From assembly GCA_900239685.1 (NCBI GenBank), contig OENT01000480.1, forward strand, positions 45,369 through 109,368: 64,000 nucleotides of DNA. Reading direction: 5' to 3'. Position numbers and translations under genes: made by a program. Origin of the DNA: Rotaria macrura (Eukaryota > Rotifera > Eurotatoria > Philodinida > Philodinidae). A model generated the notes under the pieces. The model had not been told where the DNA came from. It was given only the letters and a program-made list of their open reading frames with translations, and did no database searches. This document shows positions 1 to 14,278 of the stretch, one piece after another (the first letter of the stretch is position 1; each line of letters opens with the position of its first letter).

Positions 1-169
1 ATAATGTTCCTCTCCTGTTTGAATGTATTTACTATACAGAGAAGAAAAACAGAGACAATTGTTTTTGCCTAGTAAGCAGAGTTATACGACCTATTCTTGT
101 GTGCCGAAATCAAGCAGACCTTGAATAACGATAAGTAGAGCGAACTCAACAGCAAACAATTATTGATAG

Positions 170-685
170 GTAAGTCATTTTGTTTTTGTTATTGATACTA
201 ATGAAAAATAAAGGCTCGGATACTATAATCTCATGTTCAATAAATAAACAAATATGTAAACAGAAAGAACAACTTCATGGGCGTTTTTCCTCGATCTTCA
301 ATAGATTTTTGTTTAGCATCACAATGATCAAATGGTAGATTTGCATTTTTTAAAAGAACGAAAAGAAAGTATATCTTATTAATATAAACATCAAAAGAAG
401 TTTATTATTTTTTCCTGCCATTCTCTTTTCTTTCTCTTCGTAAAAACTATTACTAATTCATATACCGCTACGAATAATATCTTGTCACAGGATGGAAGAA
501 AATGATTATCAGACATCGAGTGAGTATCACACATGCCTATTGTTTCTATTTTTTTCTGATCTTCATTTTGAATTCCAAGCATGAATCCCTATTTCCTTAA
601 CTATTTTGTTTTCTTCTATTTCTTTAACATCTTTCTATAATTAAAGTTCATTGTAACTATTCCATCTTTACATCAATACTTTTAG
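170..685 (+). promoter_or_regulatory. Putative 5'UTR intron of the PRPS gene, followed by a tiny uORF
   Basis: A good donor (ATAG|GTAAGT) follows position 169, and a pyrimidine-rich stretch ending TTTTAG stands before 686, so the leader is probably spliced. The exon starting at 686 opens with an ATG that reads four codons (M-V-I-S) and stops. This is a short upstream ORF ahead of the PRPS start at 814. The PRPS frame stays open back to the acceptor but has no ATG there, and the upstream exon has an in-frame TAG and no ATG after it, so coding probably starts at 814. This is inferred from splice signals only. Confidence 0.5.
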
Positions 686-813
686 ATGGTCATCAGTTAA
701 TTCACGAAGACGAATCTTGTTTAACATCGAAGACGAATTTGGATTTAAACCAAGCATCATTAAATCATACGTCGAGCTTTGTATTAGAACCTCGTCCTCC
801 ATTACGTTCGAGA

Positions 814-3162
<2,349 letters not shown>

Positions 3163-4379
3163 AAACCGATCATCTGCCATGGATAATATGTTAGTGAAGC
3201 AAAAAAAACAAACATACAAAACAAGAGGCAGTCTGATCTAGAAGAGACAATTGATTGTGATAAAACTTTGTTTTTCTTGGATCATTTTTGCTTTTTTTGT
3301 AATCTATTGAAACACCTTCGTATGTTAGCAATCCAATTGAGCTATTCTTCGTTTGTTTTGAAACCCCTACGTCATTTCAGAAGGTTGCTTTTTCTTTCGT
3401 ATGTTCTTCAAACTATGGTCTATATTTTTCTGAAGGAAGGAAAAAAACCATACGTACTTCAATGAAAATTTTGAATTGCTAATTTTATCGAAAAAAAAGG
3501 CCGAACGAAAAACTGCAACGAACATTTTGTTGCTTGTTATTTCTTATATTGTACAAACAAAGAAGAGTTTTTGAAGTATTGACATACAACAAGAATCGAA
3601 ACCATTTTTATCATGAAAAAGAAAAGAATTCAAGTCATGTTGTGGTATTGTCACGATTTTTCAATGACCTTATATAGATAAATAAATATATCGACGCATT
3701 GGAGATCATGTTGACCCTTCTGGTTTGACAATCTATGTTACTAGAGGACCTCAATTGTATTACGTATCGATGAATCGAATATAAAAATATCAACGATTGA
3801 GGTTACAGTGACTAGATACTACCTAGATTAGGTGTAAATTTAATCATTAAATATTTCTTCGATCACTTGAGTATCACTAAAAGTAATGCAATCAAATGAC
3901 TTTATACGAAATGGATAGATTTTCTTATGAAAAAAGCTACCATACATTTTAACCGACAAAACAAAATCGTCGTTATCTCTGATCCGTATCTTACAAGTAT
4001 AGAATGACCAGTTCAATGACATGATGATTAGTTGAAAATCAATCATTCTTTGATTTCATCTTAATGAATAAAAAATATACCTAGAATCTGTGAGTTTTTC
4101 TCAATGATGACTGTAAATAATTTACTATACTTGTGATTTATGCATTGACTCACATACGTAGACTTATATTCTGATTGAAAGCGATTCTTTTTATCTTGAT
4201 ACTTGTTTGCTTGTCAAGGATGTGATCACGATGACATATTGAAGGATGATGTATACGCACACACACACACACACATATACATATATATATAAGTGTGTGT
4301 ATGTGCGCGAAAGTATTCCCTGTTCTTTACGTCGCCATAGGCACACATTCATTCATACAATTTTCGTCATTCTATTACA
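3163..4379. other. Intergenic, no gene seen
   Basis: AT-rich sequence between the PRPS stop and the next ORF. Short ORFs on either strand (3268-3465, 3840-4046) have no recognisable motif or splice context. It holds the CA/TA/TG simple repeat near 4.27 kb and otherwise nothing I can support. Confidence 0.6.
4252..4308. repeat. (CA)n-(TA)n-(GT)n compound microsatellite, self-complementary
   Basis: A CA run, then alternating TA, then a GT run, so the two ends are reverse complements and the block can fold into a hairpin. It lies about 70 nt upstream of the ATG at 4380 and could fall in its promoter or leader. Confidence 0.85.
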
Positions 4380-4922
4380 ATGCTTGAAAAAGATGTTTCT
4401 TATTTATATTCAAATGAATTTTTAAGTTTATCTTCGTCAACTAAGAAAGAATTAGATACGAAAGCATCGTCTTGTTGTGAAAATGGATCGATTCGAAATC
4501 GTGCTTGTCGACTACCGACCTCACCGTTAGAAACTGGTCACCGAACAAAACATATCATATTATTTCGTGATGAAGCTATTAAATGTGATCGTCAACGGAA
4601 GAAAAAACAACTAATATTACAACAATCGAAAGAAAAACGTCAACTATTTGAAGAAAATTTTCAAAGAAAAATTAAAGATTTAATACATGAACAATCACAT
4701 TTACAAAATCATTTTTCAAAACTTCAATTGCGTAAAAAAGACTTCGAAACAAAAATAAATAACAATGTTTATACGAATTCTTCTGTTGAATCAATCGTGA
4801 ACGATGATAAAAAGGTACCATTACCATTTGATCAGTATTTAAATGACTTTAAACCTTTTTATTTATCAATAACAAATGTTGTAAAGTGTCAGTATGATAT
4901 AAATAATAATTTCAACAGTTAA
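4380..4922 (+). CDS. Uncharacterised basic coiled-coil protein
   Basis: A single open frame of 180 residues with a true ATG and a TAA stop; no intron is needed. I do not recognise the family. The N-terminal 50 residues are Ser/Cys-containing and look disordered. Residues about 60-125 are rich in Lys, Gln and Glu with spaced Leu/Phe/Ile (for example KEKRQLFEENFQRKIKDL), suggesting a helix or coiled coil. The C-terminal 50 residues hold a hydrophobic patch (PFDQYLNDFKPFYLSI). There is no signal peptide or membrane segment. Codon use and composition resemble the nearby exons. It could be a full small gene or one exon of a larger one; no paired splice sites were found that would extend it. Confidence 0.6.
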   Translation: MLEKDVSYLYSNEFLSLSSSTKKELDTKASSCCENGSIRNRACRLPTSPLETGHRTKHIILFRDEAIKCDRQRKKKQLILQQSKEKRQLFEENFQRKIKDLIHEQSHLQNHFSKLQLRKKDFETKINNNVYTNSSVESIVNDDKKVPLPFDQYLNDFKPFYLSITNVVKCQYDINNNFNS

Positions 4923-7900
4923 TGTTATAATTTATCACAAAAGTTTGTTTGTTTTCTTACTTGTTATTTTAAAATAAGATTATAAAAATAAATTAACAAA
5001 TGTACTGTTTTCTAATGTACAGAGTCCTACAAAATATTCTCTCTAGGGCATATTGACCGTGCATAATAAGTATCAAAATACGACTAAACAGTAAACAAAA
5101 TGAAAGCTTAATTAAAACAAACTATGACAACGTAACTCAGTAATTGTAGTTAGATTGATCAAATAGTGAAGAGTTACTTAAGATACGATAATAATTACAT
5201 AGATTTTGCATCTGTCTAGTCATATCGATATCTACTTCCGATCAAAGTATTTCTTAGTTCTCATAAAACATCAGCAAACATTTCTGAAAATCAAAGTAGC
5301 GTCCAATGCTAGACTGCACTGTTTCATAGAAGTACGATGTTGACATTAGTTTTCATTTTGTTACTTTGACTTATTATTTTCTAAGTTCACAAAGATGTGT
5401 CTAATGATATGAGTAAGTAGTGGGCCCCTACAAAATATTCATAGATAAGACCTATCTCGAATATTATTTGTTAATAAAGTTTATTTACACAATATATTCA
5501 TTAATATGTCTAAACTTTAGAATGTATCGAGTCATCGATTATTCTATCCGCTTTTACTTACGTTTTTCACTTTTTCTCGTTTGTTCAACAAAAATTTTGT
5601 TCGACTTTTAATTTCTTAGTTTTGAAACATTCAGTCTCAACAACTTATGATCTACCCAACTCTCCCAAAGTCTAATGATGAATAGATCGAATAGCTTAAT
5701 AATATCATTACGAGAAAAAAAAACCAAATTTGAAAATAACTTGAATATCTGATTCGGTTTCTCTCACTAGGATCCAAATAACTGTTTTTGAATTATTTCG
5801 TAAGATACCTTGAATACGAAAAAAAATAGGTTTTATGACTAATGAAACCTTGACTTGTTTTGTCATGATTTTAACATCGCGTATAATAGTTATCAACTGT
5901 TATACAGGTCGATTTTCTTTCTCATGAGATAAATGAGTCTGAATAATACTCATCGAAATGAGTTTTGCTGGCGTCACAGAACTAGTCAGTTCATTAGATA
6001 TTAGAGAGAAAAAATTCCATTCATTTGAATATAAATAATGAACATTGCCTGTTTAAAAAGAACATGAAATCAGAATTAAAAATATGAATAGAAAAATTTT
6101 CAAATAAATCAATATTTTATTAAAAATAAAGTATATCATAGAGCATTTACATTAATGAAATGATTGTTTTTCTTTTATCTTTATATTCAGAAATGAATGC
6201 AGATAAACTTTTACACGTTTTAATATTTAGTAATTCGAATCGATTGAATACGTCATTCATTTTGTTCAATTTTTGAAGAATTGGAATACAATAAAATGTA
6301 ATGTAACTGGTCTTTGCACATCTTCATGTACACTTGTATTTACCAGAGTCTCATATTGAGTATACAATATAACGGTAATCTTATTCTTCTAACTAATATA
6401 GATCTGTTGAGTTAATTAAATATATCACTATGCATAACTAAGTGAGTAGTCGAGGTCCTGTTCATGTTTATTTGCTTCATATTATTCTAAATAAATATTC
6501 ATCAATTTTTTTGTCTCACTCAAGATTCACCATGTGTAGGGTTCCAATCCGAATTTTCTCTCTATATGCATATGGACTTGAAAACAATTTTTTGAGTGGT
6601 GTATATTAGTATTAGATTAATCTATATCTTAATCACCTAATACTGCAAGAAAATTCAGATGATTTAACATCACCTATTGAATAAACATCTACTCTCTAAT
6701 TTACTTATTCAAAGAATATACTTCTTCTATCATGTTTCTAGTACCGATTATAATCGTTAAATCTCAATAGATTCAATACTAATTTAGCAAAAACTAAGTA
6801 ACTAAAGGCAATAGAGTGCAAACACATCAAATAGGAAAAAAAACCAATAAATAGATACTATCAGAAATGTCTAATTGTAGAAACCTTCGAGGCCTAAATT
6901 TCGTACCGAATAATCTTTGAACTATAAAATGATGTGATGAGTTATCTTAGCTATTCGCATACTCACATATACTGAATATATACGTGTGAGTATCTCCTTG
7001 AACTCACAAAAAACTCGAATAGTTGAGAACTTTTTTTATTTCCGTCTAAGCAACACCGATGAAACTTTTATCTGAACATCATATAAGTAAAATGTGAATG
7101 ATACAAGACGATTTGCATGAAAATCTTCTACTATGTTTGTTTTACACTACTGCCGTATTTGATCACTCTTTTTCAATATGTCATGAAAATATCTTGCGTG
7201 TTATCATTTATTAAGAGTATATTCTTTTCTCAACGTATTTTTCAACGCGATCACTTCGACACAGTAGAGCAAAGTCAAACGAGTACTATGTCACGTAAAT
7301 ATACGAATCAGTGATTCAAAAAGAAAATGTTACATATATTTAGCAATCGCTTAGACAAGCTAAATAACAACCACATCGTGTTCTATTGTGTATTCATATA
7401 TATGAGATTCGATCAGTTTAATCGGTAATGATGACAATCATTATATGCAAGAAAAAAGCCCACGTCAAACCAGATGAGCAAGAAGGAGAAAAACGAAAAG
7501 TACATCGATTTTTACATTATATAATTGTCATAGTCGTCGTTTGAATCATCAAAAGAAAGGTAGATTCAAGCATGAATGTTCAAGATTAAGAATATGCTTT
7601 TGCTGAGAATCATTCAATATTCCGATTTCTTTATATAATATCGTAAACGTATCAAAGAGCTACTAATGTATTCTTCCATTAATTTTAATATTCAGCTTAT
7701 CTAAAAGTTTTTGGACAATATTCTTCAAAAGTAGTTTAATAAAAAGGAACAAAAAGAATTAGAAATGACAATAATCAATTTCGAAACATCTTTCTTTTAT
7801 CTATGAAACGAATCCGTATGTTTCCATCGATAAATGTAAAAATCAACAGTACGAACATGATAGTGCTTTTAGATGTTCATGTTTTCGATATTTGAAAGAG

Positions 7901-9601
7901 CAAAACTTCGAATTTCTTCTTTTTATTCTACTATTACATTTGGGTAAATCTTTGCTTAAGTCTATTGTCTGTACAAAGCATTTAAAGAATTCTGCTTAAA
8001 ATTCAAAAGAATTTATACTTGTATGATGGCCTTTTTCGACTCAGTAGTAAAAGGGCTTGTCCAAACGTAACGTTGTGACATTTTGGAAATCGTTCTTTTG
8101 AAATATCTCGAGAATAATGGTAGCTAGAAAGTTCATTCAAACGCCATTCGAAACAGCTCGGCGAGTTCGATCTATAATTTGAATTTGCTGGTTTTTAGTT
8201 GAACTCTATATTTTACAGAAATGCTTTGTACTGATGTAACACTATGACATAAAAGGACCTTGATTGTGCAACGCCCTGATTCATCTCTCAATTCCCTGCG
8301 AATGATGGTCACCAATTAAAATAGACCGGGGACCTAATTTGTAGAGCATGAAATGAACTTTCCTATGCTAACAAAAAGGCTTCTCCTAGCTCTTGTTATT
8401 CGTATAAAAAATGAAAAAAGAAAACGTAACGCTGTGACACTCTTTTTTCTTGATCAATTTTCTGTCACCTGACACGCTCTGATCTATTTAATTTATACAG
8501 CCATTGGTCTTTTCTCTACATATAACATCTTTTCAAAAAATCAAGTAGCCGCGGCGAAGCGGAAGCTCGCTAATAAACCCTACAACAATGTAAAAATTTG
8601 TCTTCAGGAATGAAAGTTAAAAATCAATTCGCTATTTTGTAGAGAATTAAATTCTGTATCGAATGGTATAATAATCAGACGGTTCTGCAAGTTAGAAACG
8701 CCGTTATGGTTGTCAAAATGTGATTTTCTTCAAGAACCATATTAAACTCGTTATTAGCGCAAAACATTACATTGAATAATGTGCTGAGAACGGTCCATCT
8801 AGAAAAAAACGTATTTCAAAAACTTTATCACTAAAGTAGCGCGTTACGCTGACAAGCCGATAATATGAGAATAGATCATAATATCTATCATGTTGATCTT
8901 AGATTTTTGCATCTGAAGTACATGTTTAAATCGAGCTTTCTTTATAAAATAGAACACTGTCGTTGTGTGTCTTACGATCTGCCAACTAAAATGACGACAC
9001 CTAAAATTCTTTTCTATCGATTACTTTTCTTTTGATCTAGTTACTATATACTCATTGATCTATATCGATCTTCGACATAGACACATGCAACATTTGTACA
9101 TGCTGATAGATCTTTCGTCATAATGATCAATTTATTATAGAATACAACGTGACTTTTAATATTGACTGAACAAGAATTAACAATCATACAGTACTAGTGT
9201 CAGTTGTTTTTGTAAGAAAACCGCATGTCAACCATTACTTTTGAAATCAGTGTTTCTTTTTGTTATCAAGATAACTTATTTAAATATTTTTATGGGTTTA
9301 TCAGTCTGATAAAACTGTTTATCTTTTGCATGTCTTAGAATACAGATTGTTTTCACTTTGACCAAGATAAGAATATAAAATACATATTCATCTCATCTTT
9401 GATTTTTCAATGTATATGTATATACATATTCTTTTATGAAATTATGGATAAAAATAAATCATCTAATACCAAATCTAACATTTATTTATTTCATGATTTG
9501 TAAAATAGCACAGCGCATATGTAGAATGATTTCATTGAATCTTGAAATTTTCTACTAGATTAATCGAAGAAAGATAGTAGAACCAAAAAAAATAGGAAAA
9601 C
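4923..9601. other. Gene-poor 4.7 kb between the coiled-coil gene and the hydratase
   Basis: No ORF here has convincing protein character. The 65-codon ORF at 7117-7314 and others are short, hydrophobic and typical of AT-rich noise. The only structure noticed is the transposon-like block at 8053-8858, listed separately. Otherwise I see nothing. Confidence 0.6.
8053..8858. mobile_element. Possible non-autonomous DNA element with imperfect terminal inverted repeats
   Basis: The left end reads GGCTTGTC with CGTAACG 12 nt into the block. The right end reads CGTTACG then GACAAGCC, the reverse complement in the same order, about 800 bp away. The motif GTAAC-N2-TGTGACA near the left end (8067-8080) recurs as a direct repeat at 8426-8439 (one base different) and in a weaker form at 8235-8248, like subterminal transposase-binding repeats. 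GC content is locally higher than around it. I found no clear target-site duplication, and no transposase ORF is present. The superfamily is not assigned. Confidence 0.45.
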
Positions 9602-10461
9602 TCAATTTCCTTTCCACTGTGGTTTTCTCTTCTCATTGAACGCTCGAATACCTTCATGACGATCTTCAGTATCAATTAATTTTTCATAATATTTTAATTC
9701 AATTGCTTTAGCTTCATCATTATTTTTACCCCATCCTTCGTCAATGGCTTGTTTTATTGCTCTTGTGGCTAACGGAGCATTTGCAGCAATAGTTGTAGCT
9801 AGTTCAATACCTTTATTCAATGCTTCATTTTCACTTGTTAACATTTGAATGATACCCATATCGTAGGCTTCTTGAGCAGTTATTCGTCGACCAGTAAAAG
9901 CCATGTGTTTAGCTCGAGCCGGACCAATAAGACGAGCAAGTAGTTGAGTTCCACCACCACCTGGCATGATGCCACGAGTAACTTCAGGTAATCCGAAATG
10001 TGCCGAACGAGATGCAACAATCAAATCACAATTCAAAGCTAATTCGAAACCTCCAGCTAGATAAATGAAGAAAAGATTCCTCGATTTTCTTTTCTGTTTT
10101 CAATTTTAACAATCCACGGTCTACCTAGGGCGAATCCTTCGACACAAGCTATTGTTGGTTGTTTTAATTGTGCTAAAGCATTGAACATACGTTCAAAAAT
10201 ATGATGTTGTTCCATCCATCGTTTCGGATTTTTCAATGATTGTCGTTCTTTAAGATCAGCACCTGAACAAAACGATCGACCTTCACCAGAGATAATGACA
10301 ACTGGTCGACTATCACCCGACGTATTAATATGATGACACTGAGCAATCATATCTTGTGCTAGTTCTGTACTAAACGCATTATGATATGATGGCCGATTAA
10401 GCAACAAATGCCATATATTATTCGATATTACATTAAGACGCACCAATGGATTCGGTGTCAT
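9602..10461 (-). CDS. Enoyl-CoA hydratase/isomerase (crotonase) family protein, AUH/ECHDC2-like
   Basis: Two exons on the minus strand, 10461-10125 and 10056-9602, around a 68-nt GT-AG intron; 263 residues. Adds water to enoyl-CoA thioesters, in fatty-acid or branched-chain amino-acid breakdown. Visible crotonase marks: the CoA/oxyanion motif GRSFCSGADLKE, the second oxyanion block VEGFALAGGFELALNCD with the first catalytic Glu, and LPEVTRGIMPGGGGTQLL with the second, so it should be an active hydratase. The C terminus (RRITAQEAYDMGI, then EKRKPQWKGN) fits AUH/ECHDC2. The ATG gives MTPNPLVRLNV with no obvious mitochondrial leader, so either the enzyme is not mitochondrial or a leader exon lies upstream (a CTATAG acceptor-like site directly precedes the ATG). 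It sits about 240 nt downstream of the pyrophosphatase on the same strand. The exact substrate is not deducible. Confidence 0.9.
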
Positions 10462-10702
10462 TATTCTATAGTGAAAATAAGAACTGATGTTTTTTCTGTC
10501 AAATGTATTCTATTGGCTATTTTTATTTTGATTCGAATGTTATAACTAGTTTTGTTTTTTGCTTTGGAAATATGTGTTATAAATGAACAAACAAAAAAAC
10601 AACACATCGAATATGCAGAAGTAGAAGCCAAATGAGATGGAGGAAAAATCCGTACAGACAATTATGAGTTCGTTTACTGTTTGTCCTTTTTTGTTCTTGA
10701 TT

Positions 10703-11888
10703 TCAAACGTATGCAACTTGATTAACGGTTGGATCAAGTTTTGCTGATTCATTTGCATGTTGATCGTCAGCCTCAACCAATTTTTCTGCTTCTGTGCTTT
10801 GAATCGTACTCGAATTATGAAGTGTTGTATTAGTAAGTGAACAAGATTTTTCGTCATATTTAGCTTGACCACTCGCTAATTTTTCCCAATATTTACTTGT
10901 TTCTTCAATAACACGTTGCGCATATGCTCGATCAGCAAATTCTTCATTTAATGCAAATTTATTTGGTGGTTTTCCTGTTGGAACTTTGTAAAGTTTAAAC
11001 CAACGGCGTGTTGCATCAAGTAAACCTGGAAGATGTGTTTCAACATCGTTGATATCATTAATCTATGATTCATAGAAGAAATCAACGAGAATTTTCTTAG
11101 TCGATGAATTATTATTTTGAAAGCTTACTTGTGGCGCAAGTTTATCGCGCACATCAATGCCAATTAATTTCCAATCGGTCTCACCTTCATCAATTAAACC
11201 TAGTACACCAACTATTTTAACAGGTACAACCGAACCAGTAGGATGAAGACCAGTACCAATTTCACATACATCCAATGGATCGTTATCCCCAACTGTCTTT
11301 GTTTCTTCATCAACATGACTTGGATCTTCCCATGTTTGTGGTAGAGCACCATAATTCCATAAATAACCATGATACGGAAAGACATTATGCACAAATCGAG
11401 GTTTACCTTTGTTTTAGAAAGAGAAAAAAAAACATACACTCATACATTGTAAAAGTTTTCTTCAAAAACTTCATAAACAAACCATTCTTAATATCTTGTG
11501 AAAGTGGATTCATTTTCAATTTCTTGTTGATTTCCATTTTAGCATTTGTCCAACGTGGTACTTCAACAACCATATTATAAACTTTTGTTCCTTGAGCTTG
11601 ATTTAATGTTGTATAATGTTTGTTGATAAGTGGAATGTCGTGAAACGGTGATACGATGGCTTTTGTTTGAGCATCCCGAAAATAACAACGATAATTAAGA
11701 GAATACAATTGACCACGTTCGACAATTTCATAACGACTTGCTTCGTTGTCATGTCCTTCCGATGATGTATTTGCTGCCATTTTAGAAACTTTTCTTGCGC
11801 TAATTACGAAGCCGTTCGGCGAACGAAACGATGAATTACTTTCTAGAATGAATGAGGATAAGGGAAAAACTCGACGAAGTAAAAACAT
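10703..11888 (-). CDS. PPA1: Inorganic pyrophosphatase, family I (soluble, eukaryotic type)
   Basis: Hydrolyses pyrophosphate to phosphate, pulling biosynthetic reactions forward. Three minus-strand exons: 11888-11483, 11406-11129, 11062-10703, with introns of 76 and 66 nt; 347 residues from this start. Matches eukaryotic PPA along its length: [42 protein letters not shown], the metal-binding signature [27 protein letters not shown] and [13 protein letters not shown]. The ATG at 11888 gives an Arg-containing hydrophobic leader ([13 protein letters not shown]) that looks mitochondrial. A second in-frame ATG at 11780 (MAANTSS) would give a 311-residue cytosolic form. A TTTTCAG just upstream of 11888 suggests a 5'UTR exon, so the ATG at 11945 is probably not used. 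The C-terminal 40 residues after [10 protein letters not shown] diverge from animal PPA. Confidence 0.94.
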
Positions 11889-12659
11889 TGATCTCTGAAA
11901 ACATAAGTTACAACAAACGCAATAATTATATAATAAAGATGACATCCGATCGTAGACTTTATCTACGTAACCTACTGGTCATAAGATACAAAACGTGACT
12001 TGATAAAAATCAGTGTTCGAGTGATGATTTTCAAGGTATTTTGAGAAGTTGCAACACATTAAGTAAGTTTTTCTATGAGAAAAAGAAAATCTTAAGCTAT
12101 TCAATGAAATCATTTCACAAAATATTTATTTTTTCCGCTTCTACTGACATCGGCAGTTGAATCATGAAAAAGAGAAGCTAAAGAAAAAAATTATTTTTTT
12201 CTCTTCTTATGTCGAGAGAAATTTGATTTCATGATAGTATAAAAACATTTGAATTCATTCTTACAAAAAATAATTTATTCGCTGTCAGGAAAATTGGCAG
12301 AGCGATACCTGAAACTTAAACCTCTCTATGTGAAACATTAGTTACTATTACACAAACATGCGAAGGAAAGAAAAAAGAAAAGGCAGCAAATAATGTTTGC
12401 GGGGTATATCCCTCAGTCCAAATATTGATGGAAGGTCGGGTTCCATTAAAAACAATTATATAATTCATCCATAATCCTTGCAATTTTTCATGGACACGTC
12501 GTATTTTTAATTTTTTTCCTCAACAATTCATTATTGAGATTGACGAACGCCATCTATTGCGTTTCTACATCACTATAGTAACTACTATAATGATGGTTAC
12601 TCGAAAAATCCTCTTGATTAAAAGATAAGAAGATTGAATTCAACAGTACCATCTGAATA
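11889..12659. promoter_or_regulatory. Shared divergent intergenic region (pyrophosphatase / CCDC166-like)
   Basis: About 770 nt lie between the starts of two genes read in opposite directions, so both promoters must fall here. The pyrophosphatase 5'UTR exon probably occupies the left part (near 11900-11945). No TATA box or known operator is clear. Two short GC-containing islands near 12400-12440 stand out from the AT-rich background. Confidence 0.4.
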
Positions 12660-14278
12660 ATGCCACCAAAAGGGAAAAAACAAAAATCAGACAAGAAACA
12701 ACCGAAAGAAAAACCAGACAATACACGACCATCCAATAAAGAAGCTCTTCTACAAGCCGAGTAAATTTATTTGTTTTTAAAAATAGATTCTTTAGTAAAA
12801 TTTAAGTAAAGAGCACTTATTATTACAAGTGTATTTTATTTACACATAAAGAATATTATTGTAAGAAAAAATTTTTAAAAAGACTTGAGCCCGATATTTA
12901 TTCGTTTTGAAAGATGAAAATTTTCTTCGATGTTTCTTTATTCGAACAAATCTTTTTCATTCAAAGTAAACATTTTTATAGGCTCGATAAAAAGGTACGT
13001 GAATTAGCTGATTTAAAGTTGCGAGCTCTCACAACGTAAGTGAACCTATTGGTTTTGTCTTTCTTTTTCTCTATCATTAAAATCTCATTGAAGTGAAAAA
13101 GAAAATGTTTGGCTCAATGACGAAGCGAAAAGTATTCGAATACAAACGGTAAAATCAATGTTCCTCTCTTTTTTTTTTCTTTTACATGATGTCACATTAG
13201 TTACATTTCTTTTACAGGAAGAATATATGCATTTTATGTCAAAGAAGACCAATCTAAGGCAAACGAAAATTGTTACGTTAACTGATCATCATCGACAAGA
13301 AATCGACGATCTTAATAGAGAGAAAGAAAATCTGATAATACAACATAAACAAAAGAAAGAAGGTATATTTATCGTCATAGCTGTTATGACGAGCCGATAC
13401 TTTATACTCTAAACAGATACGTAAATAATAGCCATGATTGCCCATGTAAAGCATCGAGTAATTCGATAGAAATATGGTTCGAACTCAGACAGGTTCATAG
13501 ATATTAAATTGAAAGAATTCCATTCGTGATGTTGAAAATATTCTTTGCCAATGAAAAGACAAAGGCATATGTTTTGAATTGTAATTCGATTATTGAATAA
13601 ATACGCAACGTTTCAATGATCGTTTAATGCAAAGCTTTATATTTTAGACTTAAGAATACAATTATTAGAAAAAGAGAAAAAATTATTTCAATTAAAACAT
13701 GAAATCGAAGGTCTGAATGAGTATCAAGTAATGAATTTTAATAATAAATGAAAGAAGATTTCTCATGAATAAAATTCTGCTGATAGATTACAAGAGATAA
13801 ACAAAAAGAAGAAATTACACGTTTACAAAACGAAGTAATTCAATTACGCTTTGAACATGTGAATGGCATTGATCGTATGAAAATGGGCTTTGAAAAAGAA
13901 GTTCAGCAACAACGTAACGATGAAAATGCAAAAGTTGAACAAATACGTCGACAAGCTAATCAGGTTTGTTGAAATCAAAGGAAAAGAATGAGAAAATAAA
14001 TATAATGTACGTATGTGATTTATTAGGAAGCTGAACAATATCTTTATGATCAAACAATAATTATTCAAAATGAAAATGTTAATTTACGAAAAGGTTTACA
14101 AGCTGTTCTTAAACGAGCTGCAGAATTGAATGAATTAAAGCAACGTTTAGAAGAAGAACAACTACGATTGCTGAGTCGTATAAAATTAACATCGGATCTA
14201 AGACGAATTCGTTTGGACAAAGTAGCATCTAATATTCCCGATGATATGGTAAAATTTCTACCACGCGAATCATACTGA
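12660..14278 (+). CDS. Coiled-coil protein of the DUF4515 type, CCDC166-like
   Basis: Seven exons joined in frame: 12660-12760, 12982-13035, 13094-13148, 13218-13362, 13648-13727, 13787-13963, 14027-14278; 287 residues. It opens with a Lys-rich, Pro-containing tail (MPPKGKKQKSDKK) and is then nearly all predicted coiled coil. The block order resembles vertebrate CCDC166: ENVWLNDEA, RQEIDDLNREKENL, a short linker, RLQNEVIQLRFEHV, then ENVNLRKGLQAVLKRAAELN near the end. DUF4515 proteins (CCDC166, CCDC121, BBOF1) are mostly linked to cilia or basal bodies; a ciliary role here is only inference. Each intron has GT-AG ends and the phases agree. BBOF1 or another DUF4515 relative is possible; the coiled-coil nature is certain, the family name moderately so. 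Confidence 0.75.

Noticed and set aside
739..813. N-terminal extension of PRPS from 739
   Set aside because: The first codon is TTG, not ATG, and the alignment to animal PRPS begins at the ATG at 814.
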